This document shows, piece by piece, positions 24,370 to 32,922 of a stretch of 64,000 bases of DNA (position 1 is the first letter of the stretch; each line of letters starts with the position of its first letter). Made by a program: the position numbers and the translations under genes. The DNA is from Clostridiales bacterium Firm_14 (GTDB lineage: Bacteria; Bacillota; Clostridia; Saccharofermentanales; Saccharofermentanaceae). The stretch lies in NCBI GenBank assembly GCA_001604135.1, contig LVAT01000006.1, positions 124,001 to 188,000 on the forward strand. The letters are read 5' to 3'. The notes below the pieces were generated by a model. The model did no database searches. It saw only the letters and a program-made list of their open reading frames with translations, and had not been told where the DNA came from.

Positions 24370-25650
24370 TCACTTCTTAAGAGATTTTACATAAGCATAC
24401 GCTGTCTCATATCCCATAAGCTCATAACCCGGTTTGCCTGCAAGAGGGTACTCCACATCAGCAGGTGCCGGTGTGTAATTCTTCGCAAGGATCACTACGG
24501 TGTTTGCCAGATCTTCATTGAATACTTTGTTGTACTGTTCCTCAGTGATCTCGTGATCCGCTTCGTAGTATTCGAATGTATCGATCTCCTTCGTTTCGGT
24601 GAGCTCAGTCAGGATAATGCGTTTGTAGGAATCGATGAGATTCCAGTTGTAATTGTATATTTCTGTCCTGTATGTGAACTTTTCAGCGGTGCCGCCTGCG
24701 TGAGTGACAATGATCCTTTCAGGTGTCTTATACATCAGGAAATAACCGCCGTCTGCAGCCATGTAGATGATGTTGGGAACCTCGATGACCTTTACGGCTT
24801 CGCCGGCGTACTCGTTATATGTGTAAACATAGAGAGTGCTCATGTAGGCAGGTTCAACGCCGTCACTTGCCAGGAATAAGAGCTCCGGCAGACCGTCTTC
24901 GTTGATATCGAAAATGCCGACAGGATTGTAATTGTATCCTTCCTCTACTTGCTTAATGGCAGTTTTATTTTCCTCCAACAACTTGAGATATGCATCTATT
25001 GCTTTGCCGTAACTGTCAGCAAAAGCCGTTGTTGCCCCGGTTGGATCCGGATCACCGTAAGGCGCCGTGTAGTCAGTATCTACAGGCACTGTCGGCCACT
25101 CTTTGCTTTCGAGATTCGGCCAGACTTCGGTAAATGCGAGGAGCTCAGCAAGATATTTGATCTCGGAGATCTTCCATTCGCCGTCCACCTTCTTGAATTC
25201 AAGCCCGCCCTTAACGGATTTGAGGTCATCGCTCTTCCTGATCGCTTTTATGAGATCATCAGAGCTCTCGCTGGATCCTTCGAACAAAGGCTTCCAGTTA
25301 ACGATCGAATAATCAAAATCGATCGTTGCCTTATCGCCGTCGATGTGGATATTTCTGCCGTTGGCATTCAATTCGATCGTAGATGCGGTCGCCCTATAAA
25401 CATCCATGATATAGTCGGCATTGCCGTCGAAAACAAAGCAGGCCTCGATCTCATCATATCCGGAATCTGATTCGTCGAAGACTGTCAGATCCAGGATCTT
25501 TTCTTTGTCCAGCGTCTGGAGCGCTTTGGCGTATTCCTTGATGACGCCGTCAACAACGCCCATCTCTTTGCGCTCGCCGAACAGGTCGCATCCTGCCATG
25601 CCCAGGGCCATGGCAGCGGTCAATAATGTTGCAATTGCTTTCCTGATCAT
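24370..25650 (-). CDS. Paralogous lipoprotein: NTF2-like domain plus calcium-loop-type C-terminal domain
   Basis: 426 residues from ATG 25650 (AAGGAG at proper spacing; an ATG two codons earlier lies too close). Lipobox GMAGC. Residues 35-190 resemble an NTF2-like/DUF4878-type fold (ALQTLDKEKILDLTVFDE, then a GEWKISEI strand). After a linker, residues 220-425 carry a second domain with the Asp-rich loop FDINEDGLPELLFLASD, shared with the lipoproteins at 25680 and 26554. The loop resembles FG-GAP/EF-hand calcium sites. The function is unknown; a surface or periplasm-facing binding role is likely. It follows the next paralogue by 29 bp. Confidence 0.8.
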   Translation of the reverse strand: MIRKAIATLLTAAMALGMAGCDLFGERKEMGVVDGVIKEYAKALQTLDKEKILDLTVFDESDSGYDEIEACFVFDGNADYIMDVYRATASTIELNANGRNIHIDGDKATIDFDYSIVNWKPLFEGSSESSDDLIKAIRKSDDLKSVKGGLEFKKVDGEWKISEIKYLAELLAFTEVWPNLESKEWPTVPVDTDYTAPYGDPDPTGATTAFADSYGKAIDAYLKLLEENKTAIKQVEEGYNYNPVGIFDINEDGLPELLFLASDGVEPAYMSTLYVYTYNEYAGEAVKVIEVPNIIYMAADGGYFLMYKTPERIIVTHAGGTAEKFTYRTEIYNYNWNLIDSYKRIILTELTETKEIDTFEYYEADHEITEEQYNKVFNEDLANTVVILAKNYTPAPADVEYPLAGKPGYELMGYETAYAYVKSLKK

Positions 25651-25679
25651 GTTCATTCTCCTTCCCCAAACAGATCTCT

Positions 25680-26444
25680 TTATGAGAGTTTTATCAAATA
25701 CGAGAGCATGCTCTCATAGTTCATCGTCTTTACCGCCGGCTTTGAAAGCAGCGGAGAAGCTTCCTCTTCAGACTTTGCCTGGATGTTGCTCGCGAGGACC
25801 ATTGTCGCCTGGTCGATATGGACCGTAACAAGCTGGTCGTATGCAGTCTGGTCTGCCTGCGAGCCGTTCGTAAAGTATTTATATACGACCCTCTCTGTGG
25901 CGGCATCGTGCGTCTGCACCATCTTGTAACTTCCGTTCTTAAAGAAGTTCATGTCGTAAACGACTGTCTCCGTAACAGGCTCAGTGCCGCCGCTCGTACG
26001 TGTGATGAGGAGAGCAACGGGTGACGTGAAGATCGCATATTCTCCAACGCCGCCTGACAGATACATGATGTTGGGGATTTCTATCTTCTTGACGGCACTG
26101 TCGCTCGCCTTATCGTAAGTAAACACATAGAAAGTCGCAGAATATGCGGTCGAATCCGTTGCTGCGAAAAAGTATAATTCCGGAATGCCGTCGGAGTTTA
26201 TGTCGTGAAGGCCGCATGCCGATACGTTGAAATTCTTCTCGATACCCTGGATAGCATCCTTGTTGACCTTCAGCAATTCCTTATAGACACCAACGGCCTT
26301 AACGCCGTCTTCGTTAAGAGCGATCGTGCTCTCGGTCACCTTCGTATATATGGAGGCGGTAGCTTCCGTGGTATCCGTTTCACAACCTGAAAAAAACAAA
26401 GCCATCGCGGCAATTACAACCAAAGCTGCTGCACGCTTGAACAT
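25680..26444 (-). CDS. Short paralogous lipoprotein with the calcium-loop-type domain only
   Basis: 254 residues, SD AAGGAGGGG, lipobox FFSGC. After a 35-residue linker it consists only of the domain seen in the C-terminal half of its neighbours: an Asp-rich loop HDINSDGIPELYFFAA, then strands with VKKIEIPNIMYLSG and a C-terminal helix near VKTMNYESMLSYL. It lacks the NTF2-like first domain, so it is a truncated or domain-reduced paralogue. It starts after the terminator of the 26554 gene and continues into the 24370 gene. Confidence 0.8.
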   Translation of the reverse strand: MFKRAAALVVIAAMALFFSGCETDTTEATASIYTKVTESTIALNEDGVKAVGVYKELLKVNKDAIQGIEKNFNVSACGLHDINSDGIPELYFFAATDSTAYSATFYVFTYDKASDSAVKKIEIPNIMYLSGGVGEYAIFTSPVALLITRTSGGTEPVTETVVYDMNFFKNGSYKMVQTHDAATERVVYKYFTNGSQADQTAYDQLVTVHIDQATMVLASNIQAKSEEEASPLLSKPAVKTMNYESMLSYLIKLS

Positions 26445-26470
26445 GACGCGCCCCTCCTTCTCATTCCCCT

Positions 26471-26505
26471 AAAAAAGTGGTTGCCGGAATCCTCCCGACA
26501 ACCAC
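26471..26505 (-). terminator. Rho-independent terminator
   Basis: On the minus strand GTGGTTGTCGG and CCGGCAACCAC form an 11-bp stem (one G-U) followed by TTTTTT. It separates the 26554 gene from the 25680-24370 pair. Confidence 0.92.
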
Positions 26506-26553
26506 ATTTTATAACTAATGATCTTTTACACAAATACTTTGCGGACTATAAGA

Positions 26554-27870
26554 TCAATAATTCTTATAACACTCGACGATATCGTCATAATGATCGAAAT
26601 TGGTGTCAGCGTCCTTGACAATAGGATACTCGACATCGCCTTTCTGAGGGAGATAATCGTAACCTATGACATAGATAACCTGCTCAGCCAGTTTGCCGAC
26701 TGAATCCTTATAAACAGCCTCTTCGCAAGTATTGTAGTTCACGCCGTCCTGTGCAAAGAAATATTCGTATGTATAAGTCTCTTTATCGGTTGCGGGATCG
26801 TATTCATAATGCTCATCACGCTTGAAAGAACCTAAGACGGTGAATCCCGGTATGCCGTATTTCTCTTCAAAATCCAGAGAATATACATCCGTATAGACAT
26901 GCTGTAATGCAGATTCTCCGTTACGGTGGCTGACAACGAAAGCTCCCTCGGTTACATAGATATAGAAGGATCCGCCCTCAGCCATATAAGCGATCTCAGG
27001 AACCGTGATCTTCTCTATGACCTGCTTCGTTTTCAGATCATAAGTATAAATGTGCAGTGTTGCCGAGCTGTAGTTGTCATTAACATTGTCTGCTGATACG
27101 AAGATCATATCCAGAACGCCGTTTCCATCAAGATCGTAGAACGTAACGAATGGTTTGTTGTAGATCTTCTCTGCGTGCTTTATGGCCGCCTCATGATCTT
27201 TCATGAATGCGAGATATGCTCTTACTGTCTCAGCGTAGTCGAGATCCTGCTGTGACTTTGATTCCGTAGGTTCGGTATCTGTCGGTTCAGTGATAGTGGG
27301 CTGGGGCTCTGTGCCTATGTTGGGCAATGCATAGACGAAGCTGAATGCTTCATCGAACTTGGAGATCTTGGTGATCTTCCATGTGCCCTTTTCCTTCTTG
27401 TACTTCAATGTGTCCTTCACGATGATCGTATCATCCGAATTCTTAAGAGCCGCAAGTGCATCATCGTAGCTCGCATATGAGCCTGCAAAGACCTTCTTCC
27501 AGTCAACCATCCTGTACTGGATCTTCAAGGTCGCATCGTTATCGTCTATGGTGATCCTGCCGTCTTCATATGAATAATCGATCGTAGATGCGATGTATTC
27601 GTAGCATTCGCATATCTTGTCCATGAGGACCGAATCTGTTATGAACTCAAAACCGAGGACAAATTTGATGTCCTTGTATTCGTCATCATCTTCATCCCAG
27701 TCGGTAAGATCAAGAACGGCCTCGTGATCCAGCTCGCTCAGCGCTTCGACATATTTATCCGTCACCTCTATGACGGCATCGATATCCTTCTTGTATTTGA
27801 AATTACACCCTGTAAATCCCGCGAGCGTGGCCACTGCCAGGACCGCTGCGGTTGCTTTCTTTAAGATCAT
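26554..27870 (-). CDS. Paralogous lipoprotein: NTF2-like domain plus calcium-loop-type domain
   Basis: 438 residues, SD AAAGGGG, lipobox GFTGC. Residues 30-190 align by eye with the first domain of the 24370 protein: EALSELDHEAVLDLTDWDED, TIDDNDATLKIQYRMVDWK and GTWKITKISKFDE. A Thr/Pro/Glu linker follows (195-215), then the second domain with YDLDGNGVLDMIFVSAD and KITVPEIAYMAEGG. Sequence drift is large, so the duplication is old. The gene is 56 bp downstream of the DHH gene, with a strong intercistronic hairpin in between. Confidence 0.8.
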   Translation of the reverse strand: MILKKATAAVLAVATLAGFTGCNFKYKKDIDAVIEVTDKYVEALSELDHEAVLDLTDWDEDDDEYKDIKFVLGFEFITDSVLMDKICECYEYIASTIDYSYEDGRITIDDNDATLKIQYRMVDWKKVFAGSYASYDDALAALKNSDDTIIVKDTLKYKKEKGTWKITKISKFDEAFSFVYALPNIGTEPQPTITEPTDTEPTESKSQQDLDYAETVRAYLAFMKDHEAAIKHAEKIYNKPFVTFYDLDGNGVLDMIFVSADNVNDNYSSATLHIYTYDLKTKQVIEKITVPEIAYMAEGGSFYIYVTEGAFVVSHRNGESALQHVYTDVYSLDFEEKYGIPGFTVLGSFKRDEHYEYDPATDKETYTYEYFFAQDGVNYNTCEEAVYKDSVGKLAEQVIYVIGYDYLPQKGDVEYPIVKDADTNFDHYDDIVECYKNY

Positions 27871-27895
27871 AAAAACTATCCCCTTTCATATTTAC

Positions 27896-27918
27896 GCCGG
27901 CCCCATAAAGGAACCGGC
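27896..27918 (-). other. Intercistronic hairpin
   Basis: As minus-strand RNA GCCGGTTCC pairs completely with GGGGCCGGC (two G-U) around TTTAT. The plus strand would have two mismatches, so it is shaped for the minus-strand RNA. No T-run follows, so it is not a terminator. Confidence 0.5.
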
Positions 27919-27926
27919 TTAAAAAA

Positions 27927-28856
27927 TTACTTCTCTCCGTTGAGTATCGCGATTATGTTCGGAAGCTCAGCATCCACTATGTCGTTGTCCAGCTGGCAGG
28001 TGCCCGCATTGGTATGTCCGCCGCCGCCATATGAGAGACAGAGCGCGCCGATGTCGGTCTTGCCGGCCTTGTTGATAATGGACTTGCCGATCATGACCGC
28101 CGTGTTCTGCTTCTGGAAGCCCCACGCGACGTGAACGCTTACCTCTACCTCAGGATACATTGCGTATACCATGAATCTGTTGCCTGTATAGATAGTCTCC
28201 AGAGGTCTCAGATCAATGACTGCAACCTTGCCTTCGACCTTAACGATCTCAGAGAGCTGCTTCTTGAACAGTTCCTGCTGCTCAAAATACATTTCTGTAC
28301 GCTCTTTTACATCAGGATGCTCGAGGACTTCTTCGATGGTGTGATGTGCACAGTAATCGATGAGCTCCATCATGAGCTGATAGTTGGAGATCCTGAAATC
28401 ATGGAAACGGCCGAGACCCGTTCTCGCATCCATGATGAAGTTCATGAGTACCCAGCCCTTAGGATCTAAGATATCGTCGATCGTAAAGTCAGCGGAATCG
28501 CCCTTGTCTACGGCCTTCATGATCTCTTCATTAACCGTCTTAAACTTCTCTGCACCGCCATAGTAGTTGTATACGACACGTGCCGCAGACTTTTCGCAAA
28601 GGCAGATGAACTTATGGCCGTAAAGCTCCATGTTGTTTCTTACGAGCTCGCTCTCATGGTGGTCAAACGCAAGTCCGACTCTCGGATCGAAAGGAAGGTT
28701 TGTCGTGATGTCATTCTCGGTGATGTCAACCTTACCGTCCTGGACATCCTTCGGGTGAACGAATTTGATCTCGTCGATCATGTCAAGCTCTCTGAGAAGC
28801 ATCGCACAAACAAGTCCGTCAAAATCACTTCTGGTAATAAGTCTTTTCTTATCCAT
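27927..28856 (-). CDS. DHH-family phosphoesterase (exopolyphosphatase-like)
   Basis: 309 residues, SD AAGGAAGG. The N-terminal DHH domain has TRSDFDGLVCA (metal Asp) and FDHHES, and the C-terminal DHHA1 domain has LSYGGGGHTNAGTC. Family members cleave short polyphosphate, pAp, oligoribonucleotides or cyclic dinucleotides with Mn2+. The protein lacks PAS, GGDEF or CBS domains, so it is a minimal form; the first domain resembles the exopolyphosphatase-like subgroup more than NrnA or GdpP. Whether it degrades a signalling nucleotide is open. Confidence 0.88.
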   Translation of the reverse strand: MDKKRLITRSDFDGLVCAMLLRELDMIDEIKFVHPKDVQDGKVDITENDITTNLPFDPRVGLAFDHHESELVRNNMELYGHKFICLCEKSAARVVYNYYGGAEKFKTVNEEIMKAVDKGDSADFTIDDILDPKGWVLMNFIMDARTGLGRFHDFRISNYQLMMELIDYCAHHTIEEVLEHPDVKERTEMYFEQQELFKKQLSEIVKVEGKVAVIDLRPLETIYTGNRFMVYAMYPEVEVSVHVAWGFQKQNTAVMIGKSIINKAGKTDIGALCLSYGGGGHTNAGTCQLDNDIVDAELPNIIAILNGEK

Positions 28857-29011
28857 TTATTCAATCCTTCCTTCGTAGTTTTTGACCGCGAAAAAATAGT
28901 CTTCCACAGCATGAATTATAAAAGGAATTTTACTCGAGATTACGGCAAAATTCAATGATTCCATCCCCTCTGCATCCCGCCCCCGAGCCTTAGTTTTGCA
29001 ACACTCTTAAC

Positions 29012-29040
29012 TTGACGATGTTACCTGCGGTCGGTATTGT
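29012..29040 (+). promoter_or_regulatory. Sigma-A-type promoter
   Basis: TTGACG (29012-29017) and TATTGT (29035-29040) are 17 bp apart; the SD and ATG of the lipoprotein gene at 29071 follow about 10-25 bp after the expected start site. Confidence 0.7.
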
Positions 29041-29070
29041 TAAGGTAATAACCAAATAAGGAATAGGATT

Positions 29071-30618
29071 ATGAAAAAATCATTTATACGTAATACAGCA
29101 GCCGTTATGGCGATCGTGACATTGCTCCCGATGTTTTCTTCATGCTCGCTTTTTAAGAAGAAAGCCGTACTGCAAGCAATTAATGAATTCTGCACGGAGA
29201 TCTCAACAGGCGACCCTGGCAAGATCTTAAGAAAGACCGACGGCTTGGAGCTCGACTACAAGAAGTCATTTAAGGAACTCTTGGGCAGCGATAAATACAC
29301 CGAAGAAGAACAAAGCTTCAACCAGCACATGATCGCAACGATCTCCGCAGAAGTCGACGAGAAATCCGTTAAGATCGTGAAAGACACTGCAACGGTCGGC
29401 ATCACTTTTTCGATAGCTGATCTGAGCAAGCTCGAAAACGGTGACTACAAGGACATCAGCGCACTCGGCACCGCAGTCGATAACGCTGCGGCCAGGGACA
29501 TCGAGGTCACCGCCGAACTCAAGGAGTACGAGAAAGAATGGTACATCACGAATTTCGATGACGAGGAATTCAAAGACCTCTTCTCCTTCTACGGCAAGAT
29601 GCCCGCGATCGGCAGAGGCACGCTCATAGATACAGCTACGCAGCTTATCAAATCCGTCGTGGACGACGAGTCCGGCATACCCGTCGTTCTGGCAGGCCCC
29701 AACGCAACTGAAAGCGTAAAGAACAGCATTAAGGATGCTTTCGACATCGACGGCCAACCCACTGACGAGCAGAAGGCTTTCCGCACTGCCGTAAGGAATA
29801 ACATGAGCTACATGGTCGACGCCTCAACCGTAGAGATCCGCGGTACAACTGGCAGCGTCGAGATCCAGCTGACAAGACCGAATTTCGAAGTCTTAAGCGG
29901 CAAGACATTCAAGACGATTCCTGAGATAGAGAAGGCCGTTAACGACTGCGAGCCCATCACCTATTACTATACCTGCAGGCTCGAGAGGACCGGTCCCGAC
30001 TGGTTCGTCACCAACTTAGACTCCGTCGAGTTCACAGGCCTTCTCAATTACAAGAAATTCCAGATCAGCCTGAATTCCGTTGACGGCACATACAAGTCAT
30101 CATTAGACATCACTGACAAGTTCATCAACTTCATTTCCAAGGAATACAACGTCGGCGTTCCCTCCGGCTGTGAAGGCAAGATCTACATCCGCTCCACGAT
30201 GGTCCTCAAGAACGGCACGTACGAAGTAAAGATCGACCGCGATGCCTTCATCTCCGACATCAAATCCTACGTCCAGAACAACATCGACAAGATCATCCAG
30301 AACACTCTCGGCACCACATCCACCGTCAGACTCGACGCCATGGCCAAGATCGCCGGCTACAAGGATTATGCCGACATGAAGCAGAAGATCCTTAACCAGG
30401 TATCTACAAACATTGAGAACATCAACACTTCAAGCCTCGAGAGCAAAGGCACCTACACCTTAAGCGGCAACAATATAACCTTCAAGTCCGCCACCGACAC
30501 GATGCCCGGCACGATCGACAGCTTCGGCAACATCACGGTCGAAGCCCTCATCAACGATCCCGACGCCCAGAAGCTCCTGGAATCAAAGACGGTCAAGATG
30601 ACGTATAACAAGGCGTAA
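29071..30618 (+). CDS. Large lipoprotein with repeated NTF2-like domains, unknown function
   Basis: 515 residues, SD AAGGAATAGGA, lipobox FSSC. Two consecutive domains of similar outline (about 30-185 and 190-350) each contain a helix pair, a strand ending in D-x-x-TVGITFSI or STVEIRGTTGSVEI, and a closing W-Y/F-ITNFD-type strand (KEWYITNFDDEEF; PDWFVTNLDSVEF). A third part (360-515) is different and ends with a beta-rich segment. The domain outline matches the first domain of the minus-strand lipoproteins nearby. It is transcribed alone from its own promoter and terminator. Confidence 0.8.
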   Translation: MKKSFIRNTAAVMAIVTLLPMFSSCSLFKKKAVLQAINEFCTEISTGDPGKILRKTDGLELDYKKSFKELLGSDKYTEEEQSFNQHMIATISAEVDEKSVKIVKDTATVGITFSIADLSKLENGDYKDISALGTAVDNAAARDIEVTAELKEYEKEWYITNFDDEEFKDLFSFYGKMPAIGRGTLIDTATQLIKSVVDDESGIPVVLAGPNATESVKNSIKDAFDIDGQPTDEQKAFRTAVRNNMSYMVDASTVEIRGTTGSVEIQLTRPNFEVLSGKTFKTIPEIEKAVNDCEPITYYYTCRLERTGPDWFVTNLDSVEFTGLLNYKKFQISLNSVDGTYKSSLDITDKFINFISKEYNVGVPSGCEGKIYIRSTMVLKNGTYEVKIDRDAFISDIKSYVQNNIDKIIQNTLGTTSTVRLDAMAKIAGYKDYADMKQKILNQVSTNIENINTSSLESKGTYTLSGNNITFKSATDTMPGTIDSFGNITVEALINDPDAQKLLESKTVKMTYNKA

Positions 30619-30709
30619 GGGTTCATTATTAGGCGGACAGCATCACCGGCATTTCCGCCGCAACCGCCGGTCAACTTTCAGCTTTGAATTTGCGGCCAAA
30701 AAGTTGACC

Positions 30710-30742
30710 AAAAACCTGACTTTTCGCAAAAGTCAGGTTTTT
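30710..30742 (+). terminator. Perfect-palindrome terminator
   Basis: AAAAACCTGACTTTT and AAAAGTCAGGTTTTT are perfect 15-bp arms around CGC, so it could act on both strands. A second inverted repeat, GGTCAACTTT (30669-30678) with AAAGTTGACC (30699-30708), lies directly before it. Confidence 0.9.
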
Positions 30743-30816
30743 GGATAGCAAAATGTCCGCAAAATCGAAGCCAAAAAACGATCGGCAAAAAATGACTGAC
30801 GCAATCCATCCAAAAC

Positions 30817-30849
30817 ACAAAAAAGGCTGCCCCATATGAGGCAGCCTTC
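30817..30849 (-). terminator. Rho-independent terminator of gpmI
   Basis: On the minus strand AAGGCTGCCT pairs with the AGGCAGCCTT partner (GGCAGCCTT) around a short loop, followed by TTTTTTG; it starts 24 bp after the gpmI stop. Confidence 0.9.
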
Positions 30850-30872
30850 ATTTTCAAATTCAGGTAGAACTA

Positions 30873-32465
30873 TTACTTCTTGATAAGAAGTGACTCGCCT
30901 GTCATCTCTGCAGGCTGAGGAAGTCCCATGATCTCCAAAAGCGTAGGAGCGATGTCGCAGAGACGGCCGCCCTCACGGAGAGTGTACTCGGGATCATAGT
31001 TGTAGAGGATGAACGGGACGGGATTTGTTGTGTGTGCAGTGTGAGGCTGCATTGTCTCGAGGTTCATCATCTGCTCAGCGTTGCCGTGGTCAGCGCAGAT
31101 GAAGAGAACGCCGTTCATCTTCTTAACTGCTTCTACGGCGCCGCCTACGCAAGCGTCAACTCTCTCAACAGCTGCGATAGCTGCTTCAAGAACGCCTGTG
31201 TGGCCTACCATGTCGGGGTTAGCGAAGTTGATGATAACTACATCGTACTTGTCAGAGCAGATAGCTGCGTCGAGCTTCTCGGAAACTTCGGGAGCGCTCA
31301 TCTCAGGCTTAAGGTCATATGTAGCGACTGCAGGAGAAGGAACGAGTGTACGGTCCTCATCTTTGTTGGGCTCTTCGATACCGCCGTTGAAGAAGAATGT
31401 AACGTGAGCATACTTCTCTGTCTCAGCGATACGGAGCTGCTTTAAGCCGTTTGCTGCGAGGTATTCACCCAATGTGTTCTTGATCTCTTCCTTCTTGAAA
31501 GCAACGAACTTGTTGGGAATGAGCTCGTCGTAATCCTTGAAGCATACATATGTGAGGGGCATGAAGCCGTTAGCTCTCTTTAAGTACTTGATGCACTTTG
31601 TGTCGGAAGCGTCACCGGGCTGAGCTGCGATATCCTCGTCAGAGTAGCAGAAAGCCTTTGTGATCTCTCTTGCACGGTCAGGACGGAAGTTGAAGAAGAT
31701 GACGGAGTCGTTAGGCTTAACGACTGAGATGGGCTTGCCCTCTGCATCTACGATAACTGTAGGAAGAACGAACTCGTCTGTTACGCCTGCATCATATGAC
31801 TTCTGCATAGCTGCAATGCAGTCTGTATCCTTAACGCCCTCACCAAGAACGAGTGAGTCGTAAGCTGTCTGGATTCTGTCCCAGTTGTTGTCTCTGTCCA
31901 TTGCATAGTAACGGCCGGACATGGAAGCAACCTTGCCTACGCCGATCTCAGCCATCTTGTCTACCAATGCCTGGAGGTAATCCTTACCGGATGCCGGAGG
32001 TGTGTCACGGCCGTCGAAGAAAGGATGAACGTAAACTCTGTCGAATCCCTCTCTCTTGCAGAGCTCAAGGATTGCATAGAGGTGTGTGTTGTGTGAGTGA
32101 ACGCCGCCGTCAGAAAGAAGTCCCCATACGTGGAGGTCGGAATTCTTCTCCTTGCAATTGTTGATTGCGCGGAGGAGGTCCTCGTTCTTAAAGAAAACGC
32201 CGTCCTCGATATATTTTGTGATGAGTGTCAGATCCTGATAGATAATTCTTCCGGAACCGATATTCATGTGGCCAACCTCGGAGTTGCCCATCTGACCGTC
32301 AGGAAGTCCGACTGCGAGGCCGGATGCGAAGCCCTTAACGTAAGGGCACTCTGCCATAAGCTTGTCGATTACGGGAGTATTTGCCATCTCGATGGCGTTG
32401 TATTCCTTGGTGTCGGAAAGTCCGAAACCGTCAAGAACCATAAGTACTACAGGTCTTCTCTTCAT
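30873..32465 (-). CDS. gpmI: 2,3-bisphosphoglycerate-independent phosphoglycerate mutase
   Basis: 530 residues, SD AAAGGAG. Metal ligand Asp12 in VLDGFG and nucleophile Ser62 in GQMGNSEVGHMN are at the canonical positions; HPFFDGRDTPP, GRYYAMDRDNNWDR, FNFRPDRAREIT and the C-terminal CADHGNAEQM and HTAHTTNPVPF complete the family. It interconverts 3- and 2-phosphoglycerate in glycolysis with Mn2+. It follows the DUF4250 gene by 32 bp. Confidence 0.98.
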   Translation of the reverse strand: MKRRPVVLMVLDGFGLSDTKEYNAIEMANTPVIDKLMAECPYVKGFASGLAVGLPDGQMGNSEVGHMNIGSGRIIYQDLTLITKYIEDGVFFKNEDLLRAINNCKEKNSDLHVWGLLSDGGVHSHNTHLYAILELCKREGFDRVYVHPFFDGRDTPPASGKDYLQALVDKMAEIGVGKVASMSGRYYAMDRDNNWDRIQTAYDSLVLGEGVKDTDCIAAMQKSYDAGVTDEFVLPTVIVDAEGKPISVVKPNDSVIFFNFRPDRAREITKAFCYSDEDIAAQPGDASDTKCIKYLKRANGFMPLTYVCFKDYDELIPNKFVAFKKEEIKNTLGEYLAANGLKQLRIAETEKYAHVTFFFNGGIEEPNKDEDRTLVPSPAVATYDLKPEMSAPEVSEKLDAAICSDKYDVVIINFANPDMVGHTGVLEAAIAAVERVDACVGGAVEAVKKMNGVLFICADHGNAEQMMNLETMQPHTAHTTNPVPFILYNYDPEYTLREGGRLCDIAPTLLEIMGLPQPAEMTGESLLIKK

Positions 32466-32497
32466 AGTATTCTCCTTTGTATTAAAGTTAACTTACA

Positions 32498-32683
32498 TCA
32501 ATGTCCGGCCGTAAAACGGTTGAGGTCTTCATCGTACGTATATCCCGCGTTTGCCAGCGTGCCGGCAATGTCTTCCTCGTTCACGCCCAGAGAAGCGCAG
32601 AGCTCTGATAAGCTCGGAAAGTTGTCTCTAAGCTGCGTATTTACATAGCTCAAAAGCATGAACGGATCTTTTGGCAGGGACAT
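32498..32683 (-). CDS. DUF4250 small protein
   Basis: 61 residues, SD AGAGGTG. The whole protein matches DUF4250 as I know it: LPKDPFMLLSYVNTQLRD, then a central LSELCASLGV and the terminal AGYTYDEDLNRF. The function is unknown; the fold is probably a small helical domain. It is upstream of gpmI in one transcript. Confidence 0.88.
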   Translation of the reverse strand: MSLPKDPFMLLSYVNTQLRDNFPSLSELCASLGVNEEDIAGTLANAGYTYDEDLNRFTAGH

Positions 32684-32845
32684 CGAAAATCACCTCTCAT
32701 CATTTTGACCGGCGACATTTTAACATATTTATTAGGTGCGTGCGCGAAAATATCTGCCCATTTATGGCGGAATCCGGAGGTTTCCTTTGTACAGTTTGCT
32801 GTGGCTAACTCCCTTCTTATAAAAAACAGAAAATAAAGGACGGCA

Positions 32846-32888
32846 TTTCAGGTTCATTTTAGGTTCGGGTGTTAGCCTCTCAAATAAT
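32846..32888 (+). promoter_or_regulatory. Tandem 11-bp repeats and -10 box of the efflux cluster
   Basis: TTTCAGGTTCA (32846-32856) is followed directly by TTTTAGGTTCG (32857-32867), 9 of 11 identical. AATAAT (32883-32888) is a -10 box, with no -35 match; the repeats occupy the place of a -35, centred near -38. Back-to-back 11-bp repeats at that distance are the usual layout for OmpR/PhoB-type response regulators that activate transcription. Confidence 0.65.
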
Positions 32889-32922
32889 GGTACAAGAATA
32901 AACGAAAAAGGAGTCCGGATAA

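Noticed and set aside
32846-32867. Transposon end or chance direct repeat
   Set aside because: No inverted partner and no transposase; position relative to the -10 fits an activator site better.
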